Source: Siniperca chuatsi
Lineage: Eukaryota > Chordata > Actinopteri > Centrarchiformes > Sinipercidae
NCBI RefSeq assembly: GCF_020085105.1
Contig: NC_058043.1
Location: forward strand, 18,860,667 to 18,924,666
Direction: 5' to 3'
DNA length: 64,000 nt
The notes under the pieces were generated by a model. It was given only the letters and a program-made list of their open reading frames with translations, had not been told where the DNA came from and made no database searches. Of this stretch, positions 1-12,286 are shown piece by piece. The number at the start of each line of letters is the position of its first letter. Within the stretch, counting starts at the first letter, position 1. The position numbers were made by a program, and so were the translations under genes.

Positions 1-153
1 CAGGGGCTTTAGTGACAACATGACAAATGTTAAACCAGATAAAAAAAAGCAACCAGACAACTACAGAAAATTATATAGATTGCAGGAAAAAGTCCTTAAG
101 AAAGGGCAGAGAACAGAGGAAAGTAGAGAATGTTTCCATTTTATTTCCTTTAC

Positions 154-762
154 CTGCATCCACTCCCTCCAGAAAATACTGCACTGCCATCATCACTTTC
201 CCAGAAGGATGGAGATCCACCTGAACACACAAACACACATTTAGACACACAGACAGCCAGAGATATTGGTGTACAGGGACAGAGGACAGTCTGTAATGTC
301 CTACCCAGAACTCAGCGCGCCCGTTGGCTTTCTTGCAGCGCTCAGCAAGGACGGACACTCCAACAGTGACCTCAGCCAGCGGCTCCTCCGCTGTCTTCAT
401 TAGCAGTACCTCGAGCACACGACCCTCATAGATGTGCGCATCAAAACAGGCCTTCCAAGCTGGGTACATGGTGGGTTTGCGCTGAACCAGGGTCTTACCT
501 CGTTCTAGGAAAAGGAAGATGGACAGAAAGAGAATAGAAAAACATTTTTAGGTTTTCAAGAGCAGGAAATAAGAAGGAAGTAAGAGCTTTGTAACTGGAG
601 GCGACAACTTCTGTAAAAGACAGGGTGGTGTAGGTTATCAAAGAGTTTCTCACCAGTTGTCAAGGCCTCCTTCATTTTGATTGCACAGAAGGGAGGGTCA
701 GCCAGAGGAGCCAGGATGCCCAAGTCGTACGAGTTAAAGGCAATCCTCAAGAAAGGAGCCAT
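154..762 (-). CDS. prkcd: Protein kinase C delta, N-terminal exons (partial, runs off left edge)
   Basis: Novel-type PKC: a diacylglycerol-activated, calcium-independent serine/threonine kinase of the cytosol and membranes. Three coding exons read right to left: 654-762 (109 nt), 305-504 (200 nt), 154-220 (67 nt). All have GT..AG junctions and the frame stays open. The start [15 protein letters not shown] at 762 is the family start; the exon itself reaches 783, with its acceptor CAG at 784-786. The visible 125 residues are the C2-like domain, with the family runs [19 protein letters not shown] and [15 protein letters not shown]. The C1 domains and kinase domain lie beyond position 1. The next intron starts at 153 with GTAAAG. 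Fish carry two prkcd copies and I cannot tell which this is. Family identity is very likely; it comes from remembered homologues. Confidence 0.93.
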
Positions 763-783
763 AGTGACGAGTACCAAGGTCAC

Positions 784-3700
784 CTGCTCTCAGAGACGGG
801 CAAACACAGTGTTACCCTAGAGACATCTATCTATAATGACATGTTAGTTGCACACATAGCTACAGTTTGAAATCATATCCACTTATTACATCGCATACAT
901 ACACACAGCTCCATATTCTCGTATTAAGTGCTACAGATCTATGTCAAACTGCATAATATCTATGTGCATTGTGAGACCAAACAATATCAGAGAAAGAAGA
1001 TAAGATAGCGCTCCTTTAAGTGACCTCTGAGAAATAGATTTAAAACATATTCCTGACACCTTGTCAGACACCTGCACACAAAAAAAAACAGTAGATGGCT
1101 GTGTCAGCGAGGACAGAGCAACTTCTATTTAACCACAAATAACCACATAAAACGGGAAAAAACTTGACTCTGGCTGCACCATGACTTTGCATATACTCTT
1201 TCTCACTTTGAGACATGTCTACTCAGTCACACCCACAGAGGAGGGACACAAAACATCTTTACACCGCCGTCAACAACACCTCTTGTTGTTTGTGTGGAGG
1301 ACCGACTATTGCAGGCTTTTTATATCTTATTCCAAAGCTGGTTGTTGGAAGTGAAAAAAAAACTATGATTATATGAGATGTATTTCACATATATTTTGTA
1401 TTTCATATTTTTCCATTATGACAATTTTATATTGACTTTTTGGGGAGGGAAAGGCTTGTGTTGGTAAATTGAATACTTTACGATTTACCCACTGCTAGTA
1501 AGAAAAAACAAATAGTTTGAAGACATCATTTTCGGATCTTGTGATGGCCATATATTTTTTTAATCAAGGTTTTATAGATCTAATGATTAAATTATAGGAA
1601 AAAAATCAATACATTAAAAGATGATGAAAACTAGTTGCATCCCTTGTGCATTAGAGGTGAAATACATGCTGATAGTGACATATTGGTGAGAGATCAATAT
1701 TACCCTTCATGCTGGGCACTGGCTGCTGCATGCACGATTTACCGCTTGCATAAGCTTACACGTGCTACAGATTGAGCCACGAGTTCTTCTATAACATCCT
1801 ATGCACCACCAGTTTCTGTATGCGCAGTGCAAAAGGTGACGCCCATCTGTCTCAAGTGCAAGGCACTTCAGTCACACCCATGCTGTCATACATACATATT
1901 TTGATTTTTTTATTCCACACCTCTGTGTATAAAATACAACCACAGTGTCAAATGTGCTGGCAGCATTTGCGCCTCTGCCACTTGTTTGGTTCCCTGTCAC
2001 TGTGTTTTCTTAACTGTGTAGTTTCTGAAAGGTCGCAGCTGCAACAGTGGAGGTGTTTGCCAATACTACAGAGGCAGAGCAAGCCTCAACATGTCGCTAA
2101 TCCAAATACAAGCTTGCAGCGCACCACAGTAGGCCTAGTTGGTATTCACAATCCTAAACCGCCCACACTGAGACCAGAAAAGTAAGACACAGAAAAAAAC
2201 ACAGGGAAGAAAAAGTTAATCAATACCAAGCACGCTGTGTGATTGAGGGTGGTAGAGATTGATTACCTAGCAAACTGTTCATGTGCAGTTTCGATTTGTC
2301 CCATTTGTTAAATTCAGTAGTTATGTCCCTTGCACCAGTATACTGTAACTTGCAAACTTCCACCTAACACCGTAATATACATTTTTAAATAGCCTACTTC
2401 CTAATACATGCATTAACAACCAACACAAAAGTGTGTTTGTTAGCAGGAGTAGCAAGTACTATTACTAAAGCATAATTATGTTATTATATTATTACACCTA
2501 GAGTCTGGGCTTAGAGTAATCACACACAAAAAAATACTTGGACTATGTGTTTGTGCAGGTATGCTTGAAATATAAGATAAGCAACTATAATACGGGTATT
2601 GGATGCCTAGTGTATAATACAGTTGTAGTTTGGCATTAGTAATTTGTATAAGTCAAGCCTGAGTGGTGGGGACTGAACCGTATACTAACATTGCTATCAA
2701 GTTATTTGAAGTAATAAAATAATAAGTGAAGGACAAAGAGATGGGGGGACGAGTACTTCTGCTCCACTGTGACAGGAAAATACAGAAAAAGAAAAGGAGC
2801 TTGTAGAGTGATCTGCTATATGGATGTAATTACCACTTCAAACTATTTTGGAGCACCTCACAATGTTAGCAGTCTGTCTGCCTTAAACTACACTCTTAAT
2901 GCTGGTGATGGGAACAAGTCATCACATGTACCTCTGAGTCAGACACACACGTGGTGAAAGTGTAACAGCTATGAACATATTGTAACTACACACTGAACAA
3001 AACACATCTGATAGTCACAAAGCATATTCCTTACAGTGATTTACTGTGAGCATGCAGTCATTTGGAGAGAATCAGATTCGAGCAGAGAGTCAGTCAGAGC
3101 ATCTGATTTTCTTTTTGCGACATATCGGTCTCTGAAGGATGCGGTTGGTTGTCAGTTGGCTGGCAGATGTCACCATAACGTCTGACTCAGACGACAGTTT
3201 GCAACCAGATCATCTTATCATAGCCTGTTTTTTTTTAAAGACTCCTCGTTTCTTTGCACCCCAGACCTGCCCGCAGTCCTCCTCACGGCCGGTGTTACAA
3301 CGTATTCTGTGACCCGAGAGATTCTGTGACCTGGACTGGAATTCCATATTGCCACCAGCCAAGCAACTGTTACTATAGCACCGTGCTTTAATCGCTGTTA
3401 AAGTGACCCCATTGGATTTGGATAGGGTCACACATTTTGAGAGCTGTCATAGCATAAAGTGGCCAGTAAAGTTAGTTAGTAGGTCAGTTTGCAGAGTCGG
3501 AGCACTTCACACGTCAATGTTTGATCAACCAATCAGTCTTTTTTTTCCATAGTAGATCCCGTAGCGCCATAAAATCTGACATGTCACAGATTCCGTTGCA
3601 CCATTTTAATTACACTATTTGAAAAATCTGGTTGGTATTATTATTTCAATCAGAACAGCTATCTAGGTAGTGACAACTATGTCATTAATGGCCATAGAAA

Positions 3701-3969
3701 AGGCGTAGACATAAGTGTTAACGTTACTACTGTAAGTTAACGTACGTTTTCAGTCAGACAGACTGTAAAGAAGTAAGTTAGCTACCGTTAGCGCTAACGG
3801 TCACGGTTGAACGAGTTAACATAACAGTTTTGTTTCCCCATAGATGAAAGAAGAAAAATAAGAACAGGGGATACGTTAGGTTTTTTGGTCTTTGAGCAAC
3901 TTTTTGCTGTAAAAAAGATCCTAACTCTGTGAAAACCTCGATTAAAAATAATAATAACCGCAGTCTCAC
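784..3969 (-). other. Presumed intron 1 of prkcd, no gene seen
   Basis: AT-rich sequence with no exon-like segment that I can support. The open frames here (for example 1772-2185 and 2769-2957) have no recognisable protein features and lack splice context. This is intronic only if the 5' exon at 3970 is right. Confidence 0.45.
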
Positions 3970-4130
3970 CTCGTCCTGCAAACTCGGTGCTGTTTCTTTT
4001 CGCCGCAGCAAGACGAAAGTTGCTCTCTCTGTTCCTCTCTTTTTTCGCTCTGTGATTCCGTCGATTGAGGAAGTGTGGCGCGCGCTCGCAGAGGCTTTCT
4101 CTGCAAGCTGTGACGTTTACCTGCTAAACA
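3970..4130 (-). promoter_or_regulatory. prkcd: Probable non-coding first exon and promoter of prkcd
   Basis: The first prkcd coding exon begins at an acceptor (783/784), so a 5' UTR exon must lie upstream. At 3970 the minus strand has a strong donor, GACGAG followed by GTGAGACTG. It is preceded by a short GC-richer stretch (about 4060-4110, with several CpG) unlike the AT-rich surroundings. A TGAGTCA AP-1-type site lies at 4250-4256, just upstream. Intron 1 would then span 784-3969. The right end (transcription start) is a guess; a CA microsatellite begins at 4142. Confidence 0.4.
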
Positions 4131-4141
4131 TACGCCCGCGT

Positions 4142-4148
4142 GCACACA

Positions 4149-4184
<36 letters not shown>
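4142..4184. repeat. (CA)n microsatellite
   Basis: About 20 nearly perfect CA dinucleotides. A second shorter CA run lies at 4276-4297. It creates long false open frames of alternating Cys and Val on the minus strand. Confidence 0.97.
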
Positions 4185-4185
<1 letters not shown>

Positions 4186-4299
4186 CGGTCTGGTTACAAA
4201 GCACCCGGTTGCCATAATTATTATTTTTATTATAATGCATTTTTCCACATGAGTCAGACTATTCGCTCGTCCTAAACACACACACACACACACACACGT

Positions 4300-5590
4300 T
4301 TCAACCACACATGTAAGTTTCCATTTAAGCCCCCCTGGGTGATAAACATGATGGTGTGGGTTCATCACTGCAGACCTGTTGAACACCTGAGCTGAGAAAA
4401 AACATGTCCTGGCAACTATAAAGATCTGCATTGCTGGTGAGTGTGCCCTAGATTACTGCATAGCATATATTACTACTACTATTACTACATATTACTACAT
4501 ATATTAACTGCATACCTAGATTACGTATGTGGGTACAGTGTTTGTGTGGCAGGGGATGGGGTCACGTGGCTGGTACTGTAGGCTGCGGGGGTAGTTTTCA
4601 GGTTTGAGCAAGGTTTTGCTGGTGTGGAGGTGGCAGATTTGGCTCCTGCAGCCAAAGGATCTTTTCTTGTTCTAAACTAACTCAAGCACTCCAAATTATC
4701 CATCCTTTATTTATTTCATGCCTGCACTCACCCGCTCACACACATCTAAATGAGCAAGGGCAGCTATTCTCATCTGATGACACTAATGAAATATTGGCTG
4801 AAAGGACGACCTAAATGAGGAAAATGCAGCAGATAAATTCCTGCAGTAAGTCATAATTAAATGGTAAGGTGCAGTTTATACGTTTGAATTGCATGTGCTC
4901 ATATAGTGCCAAGAGAATGTAAAGTGAGACATGCCAGGAACTGGCTGGCAGGGCACAGGTGTGGGCACAGGTGTGTCAGTGTTCCCCTCTCTCCTCTGAG
5001 GACTTACATAACAGGCAGATAGTGACTCACGGCAGACACAGGAAGTCTAGGTGTGTGCACTAAAGACTTCATTGCTCAGCTGCACTTGTCTGACTCTGAC
5101 AGATACACATTCAAAGCTCGAGGAACCCTCTCCTTCTGTTCTTTCTCTAGCAAACACATGCACATACACACTGTCATGATCCACCCGTGGGATGTATAGG
5201 CTGTGGAACAGGCGGATGTTAAATTTAGCATACAGGGCTTAAAGAGAGTCAGATGAAGATCCACATAGAAACTCCCTATGCATGGAGTTGACACAAATAT
5301 GGCTCTGCTGGGGTACAGTACAGAAAGTTGCATCATTTGTAGCTGAGTTTGCTATTATGGTGTTTTAATATATGCAGTACATTTATCTGACAGCTGTATT
5401 GTTTGGGCCCCATTGTCATGTATCAGATCTCTGGGTGGCTGATGGGACTTTCCCCCTCTAAACGTTTCAGATGGTTTCATTTAAATAACTGTTCAAATCC
5501 CAAAGAGATGAAATTATCCATTAGATTAAAGTCCAAAATATTAATAGAAATTTATGTATCAGAACTTAGTTTTTTCTCCTTTCCTCTCCA
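4300..5590. other. Intergenic, nothing recognised
   Basis: Unique-looking AT-rich sequence upstream of prkcd. No exon, RNA gene or known repeat was recognised. Confidence 0.5.
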
Positions 5591-5591
5591 A

Positions 5592-5672
5592 TTAATCATC
5601 TCACGACCCCTCAAATTTATCTTGTGACCCTTTGGAGGGGTCCGACCCCCAGGTTGGGAACCAATGGACTAA
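5592..5672 (-). repeat. Interspersed repeat, 'gttgggaacca' family, copy 1
   Basis: Carries the run gacccccaggttgggaacca, shared with copies at 17369-17516 and, in opposite orientation (agtggttcctaacctttt), at 23481-23560. Such sequences are frequent in fish genomes. The element class is not known to me. Confidence 0.6.
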
Positions 5673-5784
5673 ACTACTGAACTTCACCGTATAAGGTAGT
5701 TAAAACTAGCTCCACTGACCGCTACTTGCACATTGATTCATCAGTATTAATAATCTAATAATGTAAACTATAATAATATATCAT

Positions 5785-5933
5785 TCACAGAACAAGTACT
5801 TTTACTTTTGATACTTTAAGTACATTTTGATTATAATACTTTTACTTAAGTAAGATTTTAAATGAATGACTTTTATACATCGTGATATTGGTGTTTTTAC
5901 TGAAGTAAAAGATCTGAGTACTTCTTCCACCAC
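5785..5933 (-). repeat. Interspersed repeat rich in AGTACTTTTACTT, copy 1
   Basis: Repeated short motifs (agtacttttactttt, tacttaagtaag, ctgaagtaaaagatctgagt) ending in acttcttccaccac. The reverse complement of the same family appears in shortened form at 39312-39400 (ggtggaaagtaactaagtac). It is a common fish repeat pattern. Confidence 0.65.
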
Positions 5934-6240
5934 GGAATAAATGAATAGGTTATGATTTTAATGGGGTCAGTACCACCCCAAGAGGTCCCAAGATAAATCT
6001 CAGCTGTCACAAGATGATTTCTTAGAAATACTGTATACTTTTACATCTTCAGGGCCCCTAAAAATCATTTAAATGACTCTAAAATTCAAGTAGGCAGCAG
6101 CCATGTCAGTAGGTTAATCTCTCTGGCGATGAAGCTACTACAGCACATCCTGACTTTTAATACAGTTTATTTTTATGATACCATGTTGTGTTTAATGATA
6201 GGACTGTAGAAAATGTCCTGCAATAAGAAAAAATGGCCTC

Positions 6241-6832
6241 TTAAAGGAATAATTCGACATTTTGGGAAATACACTTATTCGCTGTCCTGCAGAGTTAGAT
6301 GAAAAGATTGATACCACTCCTATATGTCTGTTAAATATGACAATGATGATAATAGCTTAGCATAAATACTGGAAACAAGGGGAAACAGCTAGAATGGCTC
6401 TGTCCAAAGGTAACAAAATCTGTCTACCAGCACTTCATCATGCTCATCCATACAAAAACCGAAGTGTAAAAACCACAATTCCTCGTTTACGGGTGTTGTG
6501 TGCCAGACTATCTCTTAGACTGTAGTAGTGACTTTCTGGAGTCTCCGCTAGTTACCTAGCAACTGCTCCCAGCCAAGAAATAGTCCGGCACATAACCCTC
6601 CATAAGACACAACTTGTCAGATGAAACAAACGAGACATAGCGTGTTAATAAGTGATCGTTAGAAGTCCTAGTAGGCAGCTTTCGAAATGGGCAGAGCCAG
6701 ACTAGCTGTTTCGCCCTGTTTCCAGTCTTTATGTTAAGCTTCGCCGACTGGCTGCTGGCACTAGCTTCATATTGAACAGAGAGATGTGGGAGTGAAAGTT
6801 ACAAAGCGTATTTCGTAAAATATTCCTTTAAA
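6241..6832 (+). mobile_element. Foldback/MITE-like element, longest copy of three
   Basis: Starts taaaggaataattcgacatt and ends gcgtatttcgtaaaatattc followed by cttta. The ends are a degenerate inverted pair, as the better preserved copy at 35913-36276 shows. Internal landmarks shared with the other copies are gagttagatgaaaagattga and tgtttccagtctttatg. There is no coding capacity, so it is non-autonomous. At 592 bp it is about 230 bp longer than the copy at 35913, which lacks the centre (the ccaagaaatagtc region). Confidence 0.75.
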
Positions 6833-8190
6833 TATAAAAGAAAAAACACCCTGACTGTCCCTGTCTTGGCTCAAAGACACCAGACATATTTTATATCCCT
6901 CAGTGACAGCTGCTGGCTTTGCTGACATGTGTTTATATTTCTCTCTCTGCAGATAGTTGCCAATGACAGAATGGTCACAGAAGAATGGAAGGCACGATAA
7001 AGACTCCATGTTTAGGCAACAGGGATAATAAATGTTCACTCGGAGGTGCAGAGTGTGCTGAAAGCTGTGTGTTTTTCTCTGTTTGTCCTGTTGAGGGAGA
7101 GTGGGCTATTTAAAGCTTTAGGAGAGGTGGAATAGGTGTAACATTGACTTGGCAGTGTAGGCTGCAAAGAATTTTGCAAAGTGGGACATAAGAGTGCGTC
7201 CCTCTATTCTTCCAGCTTCTCCACATCTTCTTTTCTCTCCCTCTCCCCGTCTTTGACGGGTGCCCAGAAACACAAGGCAAGGTGCAAACCCAGAAATGTC
7301 GAGCCAATGTCAAGTGGACGCAGATATTTTTCCCCTATGCCCTATTTCTTAGTCCTTTTATTTAAATTTCCAGCTATTAGCTATTATGTAATAAAATCTC
7401 TCCTTTTCCCCTGAGGATCTGCTGCCCACACAACACTATGAAGGATGAGAAGGCATGCCATTGTAACTCACGACATCAACACAAACACTGCATTGCCTTC
7501 TTAGAAGTTTGTCATTAAAAACAGTTCACACAAGTCTGCCATCAGAGCACCGTGGGTTAAAAAAAAAAGCCATAGATGACAAAGTTCAGCTCAGAAACAT
7601 ATTTCGGCTTTTTCAGCACCAGTTGTTAACGATTCCTGAGGCTGAGCACATATAACAGAGCCGAATGCATCCGACCTTATTGAGTAGGCTGTGCGTGTAT
7701 GATTGATTATTTGCTTCTCTCTGCATTGCTCCTGCCTGCAGCGAAATGGAAGTAAGCTTGGATTATGACACTGTTGCTGCCCCGCTGTAAAGAAAGTCTT
7801 TTCCACCATCAGTCCCACAGCAAGCTTTCATGACTTGTTTTGAAAAAAAAATAATTATCACATAGAGTCACTAAGTGTAGCTGGACATTACAGTTTTAGT
7901 CTTGTTTACTCTTCGACCAGCTCAAGTCAACGATTTCCTGTTTTGTGCTGTTTTGCTGTGACCACAAAAGCATAAGCAGAAGTATGAAAACTCTGTTATA
8001 GATATAGAAGCTGACAGACAACACTTCAAAACTGGGTATTTTAACTGATTTGTTCTTGAGTCATGACAACTACTCAGTTTTAGTGTTGTATAAAGATGAA
8101 ATCAAGTACATGTTTCACAATGCACCAAACCACAGCAAGTTAAGAGAAGTTATACCAGCTAAAGTGTTCAGTGAGATGGAACAGGTGCAG
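6833..8190. other. Intergenic, nothing recognised
   Basis: No exon-like segment or recognised repeat. Open frames at 7110-7313 and 7591-7818 have no recognisable content. Confidence 0.5.
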
Positions 8191-8196
8191 TGATGG

Positions 8197-9155
8197 GATC
8201 AGAATCAGAAATACTTTATTGATCCCAGAGGGGAAACTCTTTCATTACAGCTGCTCACTATCACGTCAGTGCACACAGGAATAGAAGTACTAAGCAATCA
8301 AAATATAATACACTATAATACAGGTCAGATTAATTAAGTACAAAGTGGATATAAGTATAAAAGCTAAGATAAGTGTAAGTACCAAAGCGGATTTAGAGGT
8401 TGATAAGTATAGTACGGTATAATACAATGTAATAACAATAATAATAATAATAAAATAATATAAGTAATAGTGCAATAATGAGTACTGTCAAGTTAAGTGT
8501 AGCTTATTAAGATGATTATAAGACGGTGGATATTGCACAGTAGTAATAGAAGTATGAATAAATATCAATAAATAGGGAATTTTAAACTGAAAACAGAGTA
8601 TATTGCACAGCAGTATTAAAAACAGAATATTGCACAATATTTCAAATATTGCAGTGATGTTAATGATCAATGTCCAGTTTAATGACTTAGGGTCATACAG
8701 ACACTTAGAGGGAGGAGTTAAAGAGTTTGATGGCCACAGGCAGGAATGACTTCCTGTGGCGCTTTGTGGTGCTTTTTGGGGGGATGAGTCTTCCACTGAA
8801 GGTACTCCTTTGTTTGACCAGCACGTCATGGAGTGGGTGGGAGACACTGTCCAAGATGGCATGTAGTTTGGCCAGCATCCTCCTCTCTGACACCACCGCC
8901 AGAGAGTCCAGCTCCACCTCCACAAAGTCACTGGCCTTACGGATCAGTTTGTTGAGTCTGTTAGCGTCCGCTACCCTCAGCCTGCTGCCCCGGCATGCAA
9001 CAGCATACAGGATAGCACTGGCCACCACAGACTCATAAAACATCCTCAGCATTGTCCGGCAGATGTTGAAGGACCTCAGCCTCCTCAGAAAATAGAGGCG
9101 GCTCTGGCCTTTCCTGTAATGAGCTTGAGTATTCTTAGCCCAGTCCAGATGATAA
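8197..9155 (-). mobile_element. 5'-truncated LINE with reverse-transcriptase C-terminal remnant
   Basis: A non-LTR retrotransposon fragment. An open minus-strand frame (9155 down to 8705) reads AHYRKGQSRLYFLRRLRSF... and VELDSLAVVSERRMLAKLH, the usual C-terminal end of a fish LINE reverse transcriptase. About 500 bp of 3' UTR follow. The 3' end is gggatcaataaagtatttct plus a short TTCTGA repeat, typical of target-primed insertion. The 5' part (endonuclease and catalytic RT core) is missing. The same 3' end occurs alone at 39130. Clade (RTE-, Rex- or L2-like) not assigned. Contains an (ATA)n tract near 8433-8460. Confidence 0.88.
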
Positions 9156-9960
9156 ATACGTTGAAAAATTGTCACTTGTAAAGAATTTGTGTATCATGTC
9201 ATAACCAACTGCAACAAAGGAAAGAAACTGAGAAATTTAAGAGTGAAGCAACAGAGGAGGGAGAAAACAGAACTGGGGCTAGAGAGGAAGAGCAGAGTGA
9301 TGAATGATCTGTCCTCTATATAGGACGAGGTGTCTACAACTTTTCAGGAGCCCCAGAAAGCAAACTTTCAGCCTGATATTATTCTGGGTCAGGAAGCCTC
9401 AGGGGGAGATGAAAAGCAAAGCAGGCCTGGCCTTTCTTTGGCCGCACAGCACACTGGTCTGTGTGTCACTTAGTCCCCTGTGTTTTCACAAGCAGCTCAA
9501 AGTGTGATCTGAAACACTCACCAGCTTGGTGTTTCATCAGAACAGGCTACACATGGACTACATGTCAGTGCAGACAAGATATGCTCATACAGGGGGTGGT
9601 ACAAGTAGAGTGCAAACCGTTAGGCAGCATAGTGGCTAATGTTTCGGTTGTATTTAGTGAGCTCCATCAGCAAGGACACATTGACAGGAACTGTCTGAGA
9701 CTGTTGTACTTTAATATTTAGCCCACTTGCCATCTAGAGGACAGGAAGAGGATAAAGAGAACGCACAGACACATACTGCTTCCATTGTTATAGCCTCCTT
9801 TACTTGATTTTATAGTGTTAGTAAATTTAATCTTAATAAATCATTAAGTACAGTACAAAGTCCAAGACACTGATTATGTAGCTCAGTGAAATCAGTGATC
9901 GTGGTTCAGTCCAGGGCAAAAAGAAATCTGTGCACAACTGGGTGTGGAGTCTTTATACAA
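9156..9960. other. Spacer between LINE and fgd5 3' end
   Basis: No gene seen. The exact left end of the fgd5 transcript is unknown, so part of this may be fgd5 3' UTR. Confidence 0.5.
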
Positions 9961-9974
9961 ATAAGAATTTACAT

Positions 9975-10878
9975 TTTATTGTTTTAGGTCTATAAAAACA
10001 ATAAAGACATAATTGGCAAACAAAATTCCCAATGAAAAAAAACATGTTAAGTAAATTAACTAAGTACAGTAGCTGAAGCTTTTGGCCTCTATGATGAAGG
10101 TACACATATTTCTTTTTCAGCTTCATTCCTTTTCATATCAGTGCAAAAAAAGCATAGAAACTATTTATTCACTGGCAGGACCATCTCCAACAATACAGTA
10201 CATGGCAAAGCTACAGACACTCCTATACATTACCTAAAGTATTAGTCACAGAGATGCAGTTAATCCAGTGGAAGAACACATGTTGAAATGAAGGCATAAC
10301 TCATTTTTTAACTGAATATCAGGTCATTCCAGATTTGGGCATTTTTGAGTGAGGTTGAAATTTGTTGTTGTTTTTTTTCAGCCTCCATGGAAATGACAGT
10401 AAAATGACTGTGGTTGAAGTGTATGTTTGTTCAGTTATTAAAGTGATTTGTTTACATTGTTTTGAAATATTTTATATGCTGAAAAAATAGTTGAAATCAT
10501 AGAATATCTTTCTTTTCCAAAACAAATCTACAATCTTCCCCATGATTTGGAGGAATGTCTCTAATCAGCTGCTGGGGGAAATACAGGTCACGTCAGTGTA
10601 ATGTTCCACACTGGCAGGTATCTGGGCCAACGCCTCTTGTGGCTCTCAGCATCCCACCTGCTGTAACAGCAGGCAGGGGACACCGGAGGTTGACAAAGTA
10701 GGTAATCATGTCCCCTCTCAAAGAACACGATGTCTTCTTTTATTCGGTCCAGCCAGGCAAGTTACAACTTGCAGACATAATCAAATATCAGTTGTTTTTT
10801 TTTCCCTTCTTGGTCTGTTTGTAACAGAAGAAAAGCAGCAGACTTCTATTTTCAGAAACCCATCCAGAGCAGCTGGTC
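9975..10878 (-). other. fgd5: fgd5 3' UTR with candidate polyadenylation signals
   Basis: Following the stop on the minus strand, AATAAA signals occur at 10164-10169 and 9975-9980. Which one is used cannot be decided from sequence. The stretch has no other gene. Confidence 0.45.
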
Positions 10879-12286
10879 CTATAAAACTGTGGCCTCCTCC
10901 ATGGCATTTACCCACCTGTATGAGAAGAGGATTTTAAATTAGAAAAAAAAACAGCATGTACTGCAGTTGTGCTAAAAGAGTAATTTCAGTCTGCCTCACT
11001 TAAAAACTACCAATGCTGTCAGCATGACATATAGCTACATTATTAACTGAGCTAATTTTAGAGCTTGCTCCGGATTTTGAAAAATTATTTTGTCCTAGAG
11101 GAGTACGTTTTTTTAACTTTTCTGTTTCTGTAAACTCAGTCCACACATTGCTGCTGTTCAGAGAAAATGTTAAAACTCCAAATTTGGAGTTGCTCATGTT
11201 TCCACTTAAGACCATGGATTACATGGCTGTCTGTGGGTCAAGGAAAACGTTCCTGGGCACATAAAACCCTTTGGAACCCACTGAGTAATGTGAAAGTTAT
11301 AAACTTGACTGTTTTTCTTAGTTTTTTCCCCGACATAGATCAGTAGCAACCCATTCACATTGGCAAAGATTGTGGCATCAGCTTATGGTGAGCCTCTTTT
11401 AGCCTCCAACAGCAAGACAGACATCCATATTCCAGTAATAGTCATAATGTCAGCACAGTGTTTCAAAACACAGTCAGACTAATATCTTTAAATTGTCAAT
11501 CTCAAAACAATTATCTATCAAATGCTTCTCACCTCTGGGCTGTGTAATTGTCCGAAGCTTTAAAGGTGTAATACAAAGTGTTTTTGTGGTAAAGCTGGAA
11601 GATGTTCGCCTCCTCTTCTCCCTCCTGCTTGTCAGGTAGCTTCACTGTGAAACCCAGCAGAGGTAAACTCTCTGATGCTACTTTCTCCTGCAGACAGAAA
11701 ATCCATCAGTGGAACAGAAAAGGATTGTAAGATACAGTGATGTAACTGTGGGCATTTCAGCACTTTTACTTATTTTCAGACAACTGATGGCTATAGACCT
11801 CTCTGTGTAAGGTAAGTGTGAATATGTGCTGCTCAGGTTAAAGGGGAGTGCATGTTTCCCCTCACCTCTTGGGCTCGGTAGGTGTAAAGCACCTTGTCTT
11901 TTAGGAGGAACCACAGTCTCTTCCAGCTCCTCTTGCTCTTCTTGCTGCGCTGTAGACTGCCACTAATGGAACCTTCCTCTGACAATGTCACCTGCACAAC
12001 ACAGGAGCAGGAAGGGACTGATAACTAGCAATGTTCCTTAATAAACATGGCATAGCTGTCATCCACATCAACAACTATTTACTAATCTGCTCGGTGCAGT
12101 AAACGTGGCCCTCTCCGCAGAGAGGGAAAGGCACGTGTTGCAGGTGTACCTGGGTAAAGGATGCAGTGCCTTTCCGATGTCTCCAGATGTTGGGAGGATG
12201 AATGTTTTGGAACACGGCAGAGAGAGGACGACTGGAGCGGTTTGGACGAGGGCTACTCTTACCTGACAGTGCAGACACATCTCCCC
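10879..12286 (-). CDS. fgd5: fgd5 C-terminal PH domain exons 18-21
   Basis: Exon 18 encodes a Ser/Pro-rich linker (SSPRPNRSSRPLSAVFQ). Exons 19-21 encode PH2: GSISGSLQRSKKSKRSWKRL, WFLLKDKVLYTYRAQ, QLYHKNTLYYTFKA and the final helix TAQRWVNAMEEATVL. The stop TAG is at 10879-10881. Confidence 0.93.

Noticed and set aside
4150-4431. Cys/Val-alternating open frames around 4.1-4.4 kb
   Set aside because: Produced by CA microsatellites; no codon or family evidence.
8727-9038. 103-codon plus-strand frame
   Set aside because: Antisense shadow of the LINE reverse-transcriptase frame.
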